Shown piece by piece: positions 8,109 through 16,818 of a stretch of DNA of 64,000 nt. Each line of letters opens with the position of its first letter. Position 1 is the stretch's first letter. A program made the position numbers and the translations under genes. Under the pieces are notes generated by a model. It saw only the letters and a program-made list of their open reading frames with translations. It did not search any database and was not told the DNA's origin. Source of the DNA: UBA4742 sp002403895 (GTDB lineage Bacteria; Actinomycetota; Acidimicrobiia; Acidimicrobiales; Acidimicrobilacustridaceae); assembly GCA_036823295.1 (NCBI GenBank), contig DAISGD010000002.1:1-64000 (forward strand), written 5' to 3'.

Positions 8109-9004
8109 GACCCGGCTCGCTCCCGGGCAGATTCGACGAGGGGGCTCAGACCGTCGCGTCGAGCCCGTTCTTGGTCCTCGCGATATTTCAGGACCGTGCC
8201 CAGGGTGAGGTCGACCGAAGCGGCGTCCAACTCGTCGCGGCCCAGGGTGGCCAGCGCCATGGCCCAGTCGATCGTCTCGGCCACGCCCGGTGGCTTGTAG
8301 AGGCCCAACCCCCGGAACGCCTCGGTGGCGGCCGCCACTTGGCGGGCCAAGGTCTCGGCCACACCCGGCGCCCGCAGCCGCACGATGGCGACCTCGCGGT
8401 CGAAGTCCGGGTGCTCGACCCAGTGGTAGAGGCAGCGTCGCTTGAGCGCGTCGTGCACGTCGCGGGTGCGGTTGGAGGTGATGATCACCACCGGTGGCAC
8501 CGCCGCTCGGAACGTGCCCAGCTCGGGCACGGTGACGGCGTACTCGGCCAGGATCTCCAGCAGGAACGCTTCGAACTCGTCGTCGGCCCGGTCGACCTCG
8601 TCGATGAGCAGCACCGGGGGCGGACCGTCGCCCTGGATCAGCGCCTGCAGCAGGGGACGGCGCACCAGGAACCGCTCGGAGTAGAGCTCGTCCTCCAGGG
8701 CCTCGGCCCCGCCCGCCAGCTCGCCGGTGGCCTCCGCCGCCCGGAGGTGGAGGAGCTGGCGGGAGTAGTCCCATTCGTAGACGGCCTGGCTCACGTCGAT
8801 GCCCTCGTAACACTGCAGCCGGATCAGCTCGCCGCCCGTCCAGCGGGCCAGCACCTTGGCCACCTCGGTCTTGCCCACCCCCGCCTCGCCCTCCAACAGC
8901 AGGGGCCGCCGGAGCTCGAGGGCGAGGAACACCGCCGTGGCCAGCCCCTCGTCGGCCAGATAGCCGTGTTCAGCCAGCGCGCGGGACACCTCGTCGAGTT
9001 GCAC
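8105..9004 (-). CDS. coxD: MoxR-type AAA+ ATPase (CoxD-like)
   Basis: A 299-residue MoxR/CoxD ATPase that remodels a Mo-hydroxylase during cofactor maturation. Walker A GEAGVGKT is at 39-46 and Walker B VLLIDEVDRA at 131-140. TSNRTRDVHDALKRRCLYHWVEHPD holds sensor 1 and the arginine finger region, followed by a helical lid. Start GTG at 9004. It is translationally coupled to coxE. The pirin gene ends 33 bases upstream and may be part of the same transcript. Confidence 0.93.
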   Translation of the reverse strand: MQLDEVSRALAEHGYLADEGLATAVFLALELRRPLLLEGEAGVGKTEVAKVLARWTGGELIRLQCYEGIDVSQAVYEWDYSRQLLHLRAAEATGELAGGAEALEDELYSERFLVRRPLLQALIQGDGPPPVLLIDEVDRADDEFEAFLLEILAEYAVTVPELGTFRAAVPPVVIITSNRTRDVHDALKRRCLYHWVEHPDFDREVAIVRLRAPGVAETLARQVAAATEAFRGLGLYKPPGVAETIDWAMALATLGRDELDAASVDLTLGTVLKYREDQERARRDGLSPLVESARERAGS

Positions 9005-9037
9005 CGGTTCAGTCTGGCAGGCCCGGATGAAAATCGG

Positions 9038-9751
9038 TCAGGCCGTGGCCCAGATGAGCACCTCGGCGCCGGACTCGCCCGCCGTCAGCCGCGGGCTACC
9101 CGCACCGGTGAGGCGCACGGCGTCACCTTCGGCCAGCCCGCCCGCCCCTTCGAGCGCGACGGATCCGACGGCGATGAACACATGGGTGTGGGCTGCGTCG
9201 GGCACGCTCACCGTCTCGCCGGGCGTGAGGCGACCGCCCCACAGCACCGCATCGCGTTGGCGGATGCTGATCGCCGCGTCGTGGCCCTGGCCCGACGCGA
9301 TGGGCACCAGGCCACCCCGCTCGAGTTCGGCGTTGATGTCGAGCTGCTGGTAGCCCGGCTCGATCGACTCGGTGTCGGGGAGCACCCACATCTGCACGAA
9401 GTGGACAGGCTCGCTCCCGCTGGGGTTCATCTCCGAATGCCAGATACCGGTGCCGGCGCTCATCCGCTGGGCCAGGCCGGGATAAAGGATGCCGCGATTG
9501 TGCAGGGTGTCGGAGTGCTCGAGCTCGCCGTCGAGCACCCAGGTGATGATCTCCATGTCCCGATGGGGGTGGGTGTCGAATCCGGTGCCGGGGTCGACCC
9601 GGTCGTCGTTGTTGACCAGCAACAGCCCGTGGTGGGTGTTGTCGGGGTCGTAGTGACGGCTGAAGCTGAAGCTGTGGTTCGAATGCAGCCACCCGGCCTC
9701 GGTGTGGAACCGGTCGGCGGAACGGCGGACGTCGATGGTGGGCGTGCTCAT
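9038..9751 (-). CDS. Pirin family cupin protein
   Basis: A 237-residue bicupin of the pirin/YhhW family. The metal site is visible as HPHRDMEIITWVLDGELEHSD plus HSEMNPSGSEPVHFVQMWV, giving three His and one Glu. The second cupin is weaker and metal-free, as in YhhW, and the total is close to the YhhW length. Some members are quercetin 2,3-dioxygenases, others have regulatory roles; the substrate here is unknown. ATG at 9751 was used. Confidence 0.9.
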   Translation of the reverse strand: MSTPTIDVRRSADRFHTEAGWLHSNHSFSFSRHYDPDNTHHGLLLVNNDDRVDPGTGFDTHPHRDMEIITWVLDGELEHSDTLHNRGILYPGLAQRMSAGTGIWHSEMNPSGSEPVHFVQMWVLPDTESIEPGYQQLDINAELERGGLVPIASGQGHDAAISIRQRDAVLWGGRLTPGETVSVPDAAHTHVFIAVGSVALEGAGGLAEGDAVRLTGAGSPRLTAGESGAEVLIWATA

Positions 9752-9834
9752 CAGGTGACTCCAAAGCAGGTCGAGCAGGTTGTTTCCTATTCAACTACCT
9801 TTGCCCCGCCCCTATTCCTGTCCCGAGCCCCCAA

Positions 9835-10524
9835 TTAGGCCGGGATGAAGGTGAGCTGGAGCTCGAACTCGCCGTGATCGTCGACCGACACGATGCCGTT
9901 GGTGGGCGGGTCCATGCCGTAGTCGGAGAACACCACCGGAGCGCTCCCGGCCACGCTGATGGTGCCCCCGTCCCATTGCGCCTTGAGCGGGACGTCCACC
10001 GTCTTGGTCTGGCCGTGCAGCGTCAGCTCACCGGCGGCGGTGAACTCCACGCTCTGGCCCTTGACCGGCGCCGAGGGCAACGTGATGGGCTTGGTCAGCT
10101 TGAAGGTGGCCTGAGGGAACGTGTTGGTCTGCAGGCCCCGGGTCTTGATCTGGCTGTCCCGGGCCGCCCGATCGCTCTTGAGCCGGGACACGTCGGCGTT
10201 GATCTCGGCCGCCGAGATGGTCGAGCCCGAAATCGTCAGGGTCCCCTCTACGGCTGGGGTATGTCCGGCGGCTTCCTTCTTGATGGTCTCGCCCGCGAAC
10301 AGTTCGTTCACCCGGTAGCCCACGAAGACGTTGTCAGCCGGGGCCACCTTCCACGTGCCATCGGCCGAAGCCTTGTCGCTGGGGGCACCGGCGACGCTCG
10401 AGTTGGTCTGCAGGGACGCCCGGGGCGGAGCGTCGTCGCGCAGCACGAACCAGTAGAACCCGGCTCCGCCCACCAGGATCACCAACGCGACGGCGACGAG
10501 GGCGTACTTGGCTGACTTCTGCAT
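9835..10524 (-). CDS. YceI-family lipid-binding protein, membrane-anchored
   Basis: A 229-residue protein with an N-terminal membrane helix (ALVAVALVILVGGAGFYWFVL), a Ser/Ala linker, and a YceI lipocalin-like barrel: DGTWKVAPADNVFVGYRVNE, GTLTISGSTISAAEINADVSRLKSD, RDSQIKTRGLQTNTFPQATFKLT, and GELTLHGQTKTVDVPLKAQ. The family binds polyisoprenoids such as quinones. No lipobox is seen, so it is probably a membrane-anchored extracytoplasmic protein. It lies between the ABC permease and pirin genes with gaps of about 80-110 bases, so it may be a separate transcript. Confidence 0.92.
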   Translation of the reverse strand: MQKSAKYALVAVALVILVGGAGFYWFVLRDDAPPRASLQTNSSVAGAPSDKASADGTWKVAPADNVFVGYRVNELFAGETIKKEAAGHTPAVEGTLTISGSTISAAEINADVSRLKSDRAARDSQIKTRGLQTNTFPQATFKLTKPITLPSAPVKGQSVEFTAAGELTLHGQTKTVDVPLKAQWDGGTISVAGSAPVVFSDYGMDPPTNGIVSVDDHGEFELQLTFIPA

Positions 10525-10631
10525 CGTTCTGCTTTCTGGGGAATCGGTCAGGTCAGGCTAGGTGGGGAGTCGGACGCCAGCCCGGTGCTGTCCAACTACG
10601 TCCCCCGCCGCTCAATGGTTCATCCCGGGTG

Positions 10632-11462
10632 TCAGCGGTTGAGGGTGCGGAAGCCTCGCCAGGCGTACCAGCCGAGGAGCAGGCCGCTCACCGCCAGGGC
10701 CACCAACCCCGGCCAGGTGGTGGACCAGGTGACCGGGCCGAGGAACCCCTGGCGGGCCATCTTGAGCACATAGGTGAACGGGTTGCGGGCGGCCACCCAG
10801 TGCAGCCAGCCGGTCATGGCCTCGAGGGGTACCTGACCAATGGAGAGGAACATCACCACGAAGATGCCGACCTGGACGAGCGAGCCGGCCCGCTGCGTCC
10901 GTATCCGGTAGGTGACCCCGAGCCCCCACAGGCTGGCCACCACGGCCAACCCGAGGGCGGCGATGGTCAGCGTCACATAGCCGGCGAGCCCGGCCTGCAT
11001 CCGGGCGCCGCCGAGCAGGGCGATGGGCACCACGGTGACCAGTGGGATGAAGGCGCGCAGCATTGCGTAGACCAAGGGTCCGGCGACGAGCGCTGGGCGG
11101 GCAGCGGGAGCCAGCAACAGCCGATCGTAGAAACCGTTCTCCAGGTCGCGACCCACTGAGAAGGAGGCGCCCAGGCCGGCGAACGACGCCCCCTGGAGCA
11201 CCGCGAACGGGGCCATCCAGTTGAGGATGTTGTTGGTCGGGAACCCGGGGAGGCCGGTGAGGGCGCTGAACGCCCCACTGAAGGCCAGGGTGAAGAAGAT
11301 CGGCATGATGACGACGGGGATGAGCGTGACCGGCACCCGGGCCACGCCGAGCACGCCGCGATTGGTCAGGACCTTGACTACTTCCAGGGTGTGACCCTGG
11401 TGCGCTTCGGCCAGGTGCGGCGGTACCGGGGACACCGGCGAGAGCGAGTCCACGGCGCTCAT
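10632..11462 (-). CDS. ABC-2 type transporter permease (DrrB-like), second copy
   Basis: A 276-residue integral membrane protein with six predicted helices, of the DrrB/ABC-2 membrane family. Typical parts are VPVTLIPVVIMPIFFTLAFSGAF, QGASFAGLGASFSVGRDLENGFYDRLLLAPAARPALV and LSIGQVPLEAMTGWLHWVAARNPFTYVL. It shares the ENGFxxRLxxxP motif with the neighbouring permease, so the two probably form a heterodimer with the ATPase encoded at 12307-13308. Its start overlaps the previous stop (11459-11462). Confidence 0.92.
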   Translation of the reverse strand: MSAVDSLSPVSPVPPHLAEAHQGHTLEVVKVLTNRGVLGVARVPVTLIPVVIMPIFFTLAFSGAFSALTGLPGFPTNNILNWMAPFAVLQGASFAGLGASFSVGRDLENGFYDRLLLAPAARPALVAGPLVYAMLRAFIPLVTVVPIALLGGARMQAGLAGYVTLTIAALGLAVVASLWGLGVTYRIRTQRAGSLVQVGIFVVMFLSIGQVPLEAMTGWLHWVAARNPFTYVLKMARQGFLGPVTWSTTWPGLVALAVSGLLLGWYAWRGFRTLNR

Positions 11463-12310
11463 GCCGCCACCGCCAATCGCCTGCGGAACTGCCGGGTAGC
11501 CAGCGCTACGGCCCCCACCGCCAGCACCGCGGCCACGCCCAGGGCTTCAGCCGCCGATCGGAAGCTGAACCCGTTGATGACGAGGTCTCGGGCACCGTTG
11601 ATCATCCAGCTGATGGGGTTGTGCTCTGCCATCACCTTGTACCAGCCCGACATGAGCTGAGTGGGGAAGAACGCCGAGCTGAGGAACAACAACACGAAGA
11701 TGAGCGGGAACGTGTTCTGCACCGCCTCCTGCGAGCCCGTCCGCAAAGCGATCGCGGCCATGAGGCCGCCCATGGCCAGGGCCAGGGTCATGGCCAGCAG
11801 CACCAGCACCAGATAGGCACCGATCCCGCCGGCCACCTTGGCCCCGAATACCGAGAAGATGGTGATGAAGAAGACAGCTTGGACCGCGCCCAAGGCGCAG
11901 GCGCCCGCCAGGCGGCCCACCAGGATCGACGAGCGGGCCACCGGCGACACGACCAGCCGCTCGAAGAACCCGTTCTCGATGTCCAGGGCCACGTCGGAGC
12001 CGGCCACCACGGCGCCGAACATGACGCCTTGGATCATGGTGGCCGGCAACAGGAACTGACCGAATGACTGGATGCCGGGGTAGGCAGCCTGGAAGACGGG
12101 AAGGTTGATCGACTTACCCATGGCCGCGGAGTTGATCCCCGCCAGCATGAGCGGGAAGAAAAGACCGGGGATCCACTGCACCGGCTGGCGGAACGTACCC
12201 ACGATCGATCGGCGGGCCATGGCCCGCGTCTGGCTGACCATGATGTGGCGCGCCGGCAGGTCGGGCGGTGCGCCGCCCTCGGGAACCTCGACGGTGTCGA
12301 CCAGGCTCAC
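11459..12310 (-). CDS. ABC-2 type transporter permease (DrrB-like), first copy
   Basis: A 283-residue ABC-2 permease with helices around PVQWIPGLFFPLMLAGINSA, FLLPATMIQGVMFGAVVAGS, ILVGRLAGACALGAVQAVFF, YLVLVLLAMTLALAMGGLMA and FPLIFVLLFLSSAFFPTQLM. IENGFFERLVVSPVARSSI is the coupling segment. DrrB-like systems export hydrophobic compounds such as anthracyclines or lipids; the cargo here is unknown. It overlaps by four bases the ATPase gene upstream and the second permease gene downstream. Confidence 0.92.
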   Translation of the reverse strand: MSLVDTVEVPEGGAPPDLPARHIMVSQTRAMARRSIVGTFRQPVQWIPGLFFPLMLAGINSAAMGKSINLPVFQAAYPGIQSFGQFLLPATMIQGVMFGAVVAGSDVALDIENGFFERLVVSPVARSSILVGRLAGACALGAVQAVFFITIFSVFGAKVAGGIGAYLVLVLLAMTLALAMGGLMAAIALRTGSQEAVQNTFPLIFVLLFLSSAFFPTQLMSGWYKVMAEHNPISWMINGARDLVINGFSFRSAAEALGVAAVLAVGAVALATRQFRRRLAVAA

Positions 12311-13308
12311 GCCACCGACTCCCCGGCGGCCGAGGGCGCGGCGTCGGGGGCACCGTCGCCGGTTTCCGCCCCTTCAAGGCGGCGACCGGTGGCTTCGGCG
12401 AACACGTCGTCGAGGCTGGGCTGGGTCAACTCGATGTGCTCGACGGTGGCGCCGATCTCGTCGAGAGCGCGCACCACTGCCGTCATCTCCGAGGCCCCAC
12501 CCTTGAGCCCGAGCGCAAGTTCCCCCGGCTTCATGGCCGGGCGCTCGCTCCCGAACCGGGCGCACAGGGTTTCGCGGGCCAAGTCGAAGTGCTCGGCATC
12601 GACCCCGAGGGTGAGCGTCGGGGCACCCACCTCTTCTTTCAGCTTGTCGGGCTCGCCCTCACGCACGATGCGCCCGGCATCAATGATGGCGATGCGCCCG
12701 GCGAGCTGGTCGGCCTCCTCCAGGTACTGGGTGGTGAGGAACACCGTGGTGCCATGCTCGGTGTTGAGGTTGCGGACTTCTTCCCACAGGTTGATGCGGC
12801 TCATGGGGTCGAGACCGGTGGTGGGCTCGTCGAGGAACAGCACCCTCGGCTCGTGCACCAGCGACATGGCCAGGTCGAGCCGTCGACGCATCCCACCCGA
12901 GTAGGTGCCCACCCGTCGGTCGACCGCCGCGGTGAGACCTACCCGTTCCGCGAGCTCGCCGCTGCGCCGCCGGGCCTCGGCCGCCGGGATGCCGTGCAAC
13001 GTGGATTGCAGCTTGAGCAGCTCGTTGCCGGTCATGAGGGGATCGATGGCGGCGTCCTGCAGGGCGACGCCGATGACCTGGCGCACCTGCTTGGCCTGGG
13101 TGGTGACGTCGTAGCCGGCCACCCGGGCCTGGCCCTCCGTGACTTTGAGCAGCGTGACCAGCATGCGCACCAGGGTCGACTTGCCGGCACCATTGGGCCC
13201 GAGGAAGCCAAAGATCTCGCCTTCCTCGACCACCAGGTCGACGCCGTCCACCGCGGTCAGATCACTGAAGCGGCGGACGAGACCTTCAGCCACGATGGGA
13301 CTGGTCAC
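12307..13308 (-). CDS. ABC transporter ATP-binding protein (DrrA-like)
   Basis: A 333-residue ATPase with Walker A FLGPNGAGKSTLVRML, Q-loop VALQDAAIDPLMTG, signature YSGGMRRRLDLAM, Walker B RVLFLDEPTTGLDP and switch TTQYLEEAD. A C-terminal DUF4162 domain follows, as in daunorubicin-type DrrA proteins. Its start overlaps the stop of the CoxL-like gene at 13305-13308 (GTGA), so expression of the exporter is coupled to the molybdo-enzyme. It then overlaps the first permease. Confidence 0.95.
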   Translation of the reverse strand: MTSPIVAEGLVRRFSDLTAVDGVDLVVEEGEIFGFLGPNGAGKSTLVRMLVTLLKVTEGQARVAGYDVTTQAKQVRQVIGVALQDAAIDPLMTGNELLKLQSTLHGIPAAEARRRSGELAERVGLTAAVDRRVGTYSGGMRRRLDLAMSLVHEPRVLFLDEPTTGLDPMSRINLWEEVRNLNTEHGTTVFLTTQYLEEADQLAGRIAIIDAGRIVREGEPDKLKEEVGAPTLTLGVDAEHFDLARETLCARFGSERPAMKPGELALGLKGGASEMTAVVRALDEIGATVEHIELTQPSLDDVFAEATGRRLEGAETGDGAPDAAPSAAGESVA

Positions 13309-15632
13309 GAGTCGCTGCTCCCCTCAGTTGTTTCGTTGCCGGCGGCGGCGATGGCCCGCCACACCCGCTCCGCGGTGGCCGGCATGTCGACGTGGCGGAT
13401 CCCGAAGGGCGACAGGGCGTCGACCACCGCGCTCTGGACGGCCGGCGTCGAACCGATGGTGCCCGATTCGCCGATGCCCTTGGCTCCCAAGGGATTGACG
13501 GTCGTCGGCGTCTCCATGGTGACGAGGTCGAACGACGGCAGCTCGGCCGCCGAGATCATGGCGTAGTCGGCGAGGTTGGACGTGACCGGGTTGCCGTCGT
13601 CGTCGTAGCGAACCTCCTCCAAGAGTGCCTGGGCCACACCTTGGGCGATCCCGCCGTGGCGTTGGCCTTCCACCAGCAGGGGGTTCACCAGCCGCCCAGC
13701 GTCGTCGCAAGTCACGATTTGGCGCAGGCGGACCTGGCCGGTCTCGGTATCGACTTCGACCACGGCCACGTGGGCCCCGAACGGGTAGGTGGGTGAGGTG
13801 GTGGTGAACGTGGAAGTCTCGACCAGGCCTGTGACCGCTGGCCCCAGCGGATCGGCCAGCGCCGACGCGGCCGCCACCTCGGCCCAGGTGCGGGTCACCG
13901 CCGGCGTGCCGGCGACGTGGAACTGGCCGGACGCGAGGTCGAGCACCACATCGTCGGGGTCGGCCTCCAGTAGATCCGCGGCCACGTGGCGGGCCCGCTC
14001 CACCAGCGCCTCGGTGGCGGTGTGCACCGCCGCCCCACCCACCTGCAGCGAGCGGGAGCCATAGGTGCCCGTGCCCTCGGCCACCAGGTCGGTGTCGCCG
14101 GCTACCACGTCGATGTCGGCCATGGGGATTCCGGTGAGATCGCTGGCGATCATGGCCCATGACGTGCGGTGGCCCTGACCGTGGCTGGAGGAGCCGGTGA
14201 ACACCGTGGCCCGCCCGTCGTCGCCGACGTGCACCTTGGCGAACTCAGTCTCTCCCGGCGACGGTCCGGCGGTCACCTCGACATAGGTCGACACGCCGAT
14301 GCCCAACTGCACGACGTCGCCCGACCGGCGCCGCTCGTCCTGCTCGGTCCGCAACGCGACGTAGTCCGCCGCCTCCAGCGCTCGGTCGAGGGCGCCCTCA
14401 TAGTCGCCGCAGTCATACGTGGCGTCCGTCTTGGTGGTGTAGGGGAAGGCGTCGGCGCTGATGAGGTTGCGGCGCCGGACCTCCGCCGGATCCATGCCGA
14501 TCTCGGCCGCGAACAGGTCCATGGCCCGTTCGATGGCGGCGCTAGCCTCGGGCCGCCCGGCACCGCGGTAGGCCTCGACCACGGTGGTGTTGGTGGCCAC
14601 CGACTTCACGTTGCACTCGACTCGCTCGATGGCGTAGGTGCCCTGCGCCATGGCCCGGGTCAGGAACACGAGGATGGCGCCCATGCTCGGGTAGGCGCCC
14701 GCGTCCTGCAGCACGGTCAGCCGGTAGGCCTCGACCGTCCCGTCACGACGGCCACCGACCTCGATGAGGTTGGCCTGGCCCCGGCCGTGGGGCATCGAGA
14801 CCATGTTCTCGCTGCGGGTCTCGACCCAGGTGATTGCTCGACCCAGGCGACGGGCCAGCCACGGCAACAAGAGCTCGTCGGGGGCCGGGTCGATCTTGGC
14901 GCCGAACCCGCCGCCGACATCGGGAGCGATGACGTGCACCTGGCCCGGTTCCAACCCGTAGTGGGTGACCAGATGCCCCTTGACGCCGTGGGGAGCCTGG
15001 GAGCTGATCCAATAGACGAGCCGGCCTCCATCCCACACCGCGGCGACGCCACGCGGCTCCATGGGGCACGGCGCCAACCGCTGGTTCACGACCTTCTGGG
15101 TGACGGTCACCTCGCACCCGGCGAAGAGCTCGTCGCCGCTGTGGCCGAACGGGATCTCCAGGGCGGTGTTGGAGCCGTGCCCGGGGAACAGCAGGATCTC
15201 GTCGGTGGCGGCGCTTTCGACGTTGACGACGGCGGTCAGCGGCTCGTAGTCGATGAACACCAGCTCCGCCGCGTCCTCGCCCTGCGCCGGCGTCTCGGTC
15301 ACGATGACCACGATGGGCTCGCCCACGAAACGCACCGTGTCGCCGGCCAGCCAGGGGCGCATCATGGCGTCGGGCAACATGCCGGGGATGCGTACCCCGA
15401 CGGGGCCCAGGTCGATGTCGGCTCCGGTGAAGACGCCGAGGACCCCGGGGGCGGCCGCCGCCTCGGTGGTGTCGACCTCCAGGATGCGGGCATGGGCCAC
15501 GGTGGAGCGCACGAACGTGACGGTGGCGGCATCGGCCAGGCGCGGGTCGGCCACGTCGGCCAGATAGGTGCCCCCGACGGTGAGGAAGACCGGATCCTCG
15601 ACCCGTCGAACCCTTGTGCCCATGACGCTCAT
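13305..15632 (-). CDS. Form-II CoxL-like molybdopterin-binding subunit (xanthine dehydrogenase family)
   Basis: A 775-residue catalytic subunit of the Mo-hydroxylase family. The a/b hammerhead domain comes first (GTRVRRVEDPVFLTVGGTYLA), then Moco loops QAPHGVKG (212-219), GGGFGAKID (240-248), AYRGAGR (354-360), SSHGQGHRTSWAM and GTYGSRSLQVGG, and the catalytic glutamate in KGIGESGTIGS (about E722). AYRGAGR instead of AYXCSFR marks form II, so true CO dehydrogenase activity is unlikely; an aldehyde or heterocycle hydroxylase fits. ATG at 15632 follows a GGGGGACGAG ribosome site. No medium (FAD) or small (2Fe-2S) subunit gene is in the window. Confidence 0.93.
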   Translation of the reverse strand: MSVMGTRVRRVEDPVFLTVGGTYLADVADPRLADAATVTFVRSTVAHARILEVDTTEAAAAPGVLGVFTGADIDLGPVGVRIPGMLPDAMMRPWLAGDTVRFVGEPIVVIVTETPAQGEDAAELVFIDYEPLTAVVNVESAATDEILLFPGHGSNTALEIPFGHSGDELFAGCEVTVTQKVVNQRLAPCPMEPRGVAAVWDGGRLVYWISSQAPHGVKGHLVTHYGLEPGQVHVIAPDVGGGFGAKIDPAPDELLLPWLARRLGRAITWVETRSENMVSMPHGRGQANLIEVGGRRDGTVEAYRLTVLQDAGAYPSMGAILVFLTRAMAQGTYAIERVECNVKSVATNTTVVEAYRGAGRPEASAAIERAMDLFAAEIGMDPAEVRRRNLISADAFPYTTKTDATYDCGDYEGALDRALEAADYVALRTEQDERRRSGDVVQLGIGVSTYVEVTAGPSPGETEFAKVHVGDDGRATVFTGSSSHGQGHRTSWAMIASDLTGIPMADIDVVAGDTDLVAEGTGTYGSRSLQVGGAAVHTATEALVERARHVAADLLEADPDDVVLDLASGQFHVAGTPAVTRTWAEVAAASALADPLGPAVTGLVETSTFTTTSPTYPFGAHVAVVEVDTETGQVRLRQIVTCDDAGRLVNPLLVEGQRHGGIAQGVAQALLEEVRYDDDGNPVTSNLADYAMISAAELPSFDLVTMETPTTVNPLGAKGIGESGTIGSTPAVQSAVVDALSPFGIRHVDMPATAERVWRAIAAAGNETTEGSSDS

Positions 15633-16038
15633 ATCGATCTCGTCCCCCTGTGCTGGCCCCCTCGATTCCCGGGCGCGACGTTCGGGCACCCTACCGCCAC
15701 CCAGCGGCTCCCCAGTCGGACGGATGACCGGCGTGGCCTTCTTCGATGGGGCGCGGATGTACCTCGTGATCGCCGCCGGTCCCTACGCCTCGGCCCAGTC
15801 CCAAGCCCAGCGGTTCGTGAACTCGTTCCACCTGAACCGCTGAGCCGACCTCGATCGAGAACCCGGCGGCGGCCGGCGTGGGTCTCCCGGCTCGATCAGG
15901 TAGGTCGACCGAACCTTCCTGCCCTTGGCGCGGCCCATTTTCCTTGACTGGCGGCCAGGATGGTCGATGGTTGTACTCGGAAGGGGGGAGTAGTGGACCA
16001 CGTAGTGGAACACGCTGGAACCGATCGAAGGAGCCCCC
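15633..16038. other. 406-base region without an intact gene
   Basis: Between the CoxL-like gene (minus) and the zinc-ribbon gene (plus). It holds a short plus-strand frame, 15724-15843, described separately. The right end carries a GAAGGAG ribosome site at 16026-16032 for the gene at 16039. TTGACT near 15951 could be part of a promoter, but no well-spaced -10 partner was found. No RNA gene was recognised. Confidence 0.5.
15724..15843 (+). pseudogene. Possible 3' remnant of a degraded gene
   Basis: A 39-codon frame reading MTGVAFFDGARMYLVIAAG then a tail ending RFVNSFHLNR. The pattern of a Tyr-Leu-Val strand followed by a helix and terminal SFHL resembles the extreme C-terminus of secreted or lipoprotein domains of about 150-200 residues. 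No matching upstream coding segment was found on this strand. It may be a decayed leftover at the edge of the Mo-hydroxylase insertion, or chance. Confidence 0.25.
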
Positions 16039-16446
16039 GTGGCGCATGACCCCATCTGTCCAGACTGCAGCACAGAGGTGCGGCCGTCGTGGGACTGGTG
16101 CATGGCCTGTGGCTTCGATCCGGCCGGCCTGAAGCCGATTGGCTGGAAACCCGGCACGCCCACTCCCGTCAGCAGCGCCACCGTGGCCCCCGACGCCGCC
16201 GCCCGGGGCGCCACCGCCACCCTCGTGCGCGAAGCCAAGCCCCAGGAGATGGAGGACCCCGACTGGGTCCAGACCCCCGCCCGGGGCCGGCTCAGCTATC
16301 TGGGCATGGCCGCGCTCTTGGCCGTCATCCTGGCCGCGATCGCCGGCATTGTCGTCGTCATGATCATGGTGCTGCACCACCCGGTGGGCACCACCTCGGC
16401 CGATGCCCTGGGGGCACGACCGGCCGCCCTCACCACGCCGGCCTGA
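16039..16446 (+). CDS. Zinc-ribbon membrane protein of unknown function
   Basis: A 135-residue protein. Residues 7-25 hold a two-CxxC zinc ribbon (CPDC...CMAC), followed by a flexible Pro/Ala linker with LVREAKPQEMEDPDWVQTPARGR, one membrane helix (LGMAALLAVILAAIAGIVVVMIMVL), and a short outer tail. Topology is probably ribbon inside, tail outside. GTG at 16039 is preceded by GGAG at good spacing. It lies on the opposite strand to, and convergent with, ftsB. No named family is recognised. Confidence 0.8.
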   Translation: MAHDPICPDCSTEVRPSWDWCMACGFDPAGLKPIGWKPGTPTPVSSATVAPDAAARGATATLVREAKPQEMEDPDWVQTPARGRLSYLGMAALLAVILAAIAGIVVVMIMVLHHPVGTTSADALGARPAALTTPA

Positions 16447-16488
16447 TCCGCTCCGGTTCCGCGGCGGGCTGAACCGCTTCTGCCGGCG

Positions 16489-16818
16489 TCAGCGGTCGAG
16501 TCGCTGCTGCAACTGGTCGAACGGCCACACGTCGGGCACCTTGGGCGGATCCTGGGGTGTCGGAAGGATGTGGTACGGCTCTTCCCCCCGTTTGACCCAG
16601 CCGTAGGTGCGGGCCTGCTTTTCGATCTCCGCGTCGGTCTGGAGCCGGTCGACCTGGGCCTGCATCGTGTCGTTGGAGCTGGTGAGCGCCTCGACCCGAC
16701 CCTGGCCTGCGGCGATGGCCTGGCGCTGGCTGAGGTAGCGGCGGGTCGGGAAGATGCCCACCACCACGACGAGCGCCAGCACCAGGGTCACCACCACGGG
16801 GACGATCAGGCGTCTCAC
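16489..16818 (-). CDS. ftsB: FtsB/DivIC-family septum formation initiator
   Basis: A 109-residue bitopic division protein with a short cytosolic head, one membrane helix (IVPVVVTLVLALVVVVGIF), a coiled-coil (RQAIAAGQGRVEALTSSNDTMQAQVDRLQTDAEIEKQA), and the conserved ARTYGWVKRGEEPYHILP. FtsB joins FtsL and FtsQ at the divisome. GTG at 16818 overlaps the eno stop, the conserved actinobacterial eno-ftsB coupling. The DUF501-ppx pair that normally follows is displaced by about 13 kb. Confidence 0.93.
   Translation of the reverse strand: MRRLIVPVVVTLVLALVVVVGIFPTRRYLSQRQAIAAGQGRVEALTSSNDTMQAQVDRLQTDAEIEKQARTYGWVKRGEEPYHILPTPQDPPKVPDVWPFDQLQQRLDR

Noticed and set aside
13305..15632. True form-I CO dehydrogenase
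   Set aside because: The active-site loop is AYRGAGR rather than AYXCSFR, so the copper-binding cysteine is absent.
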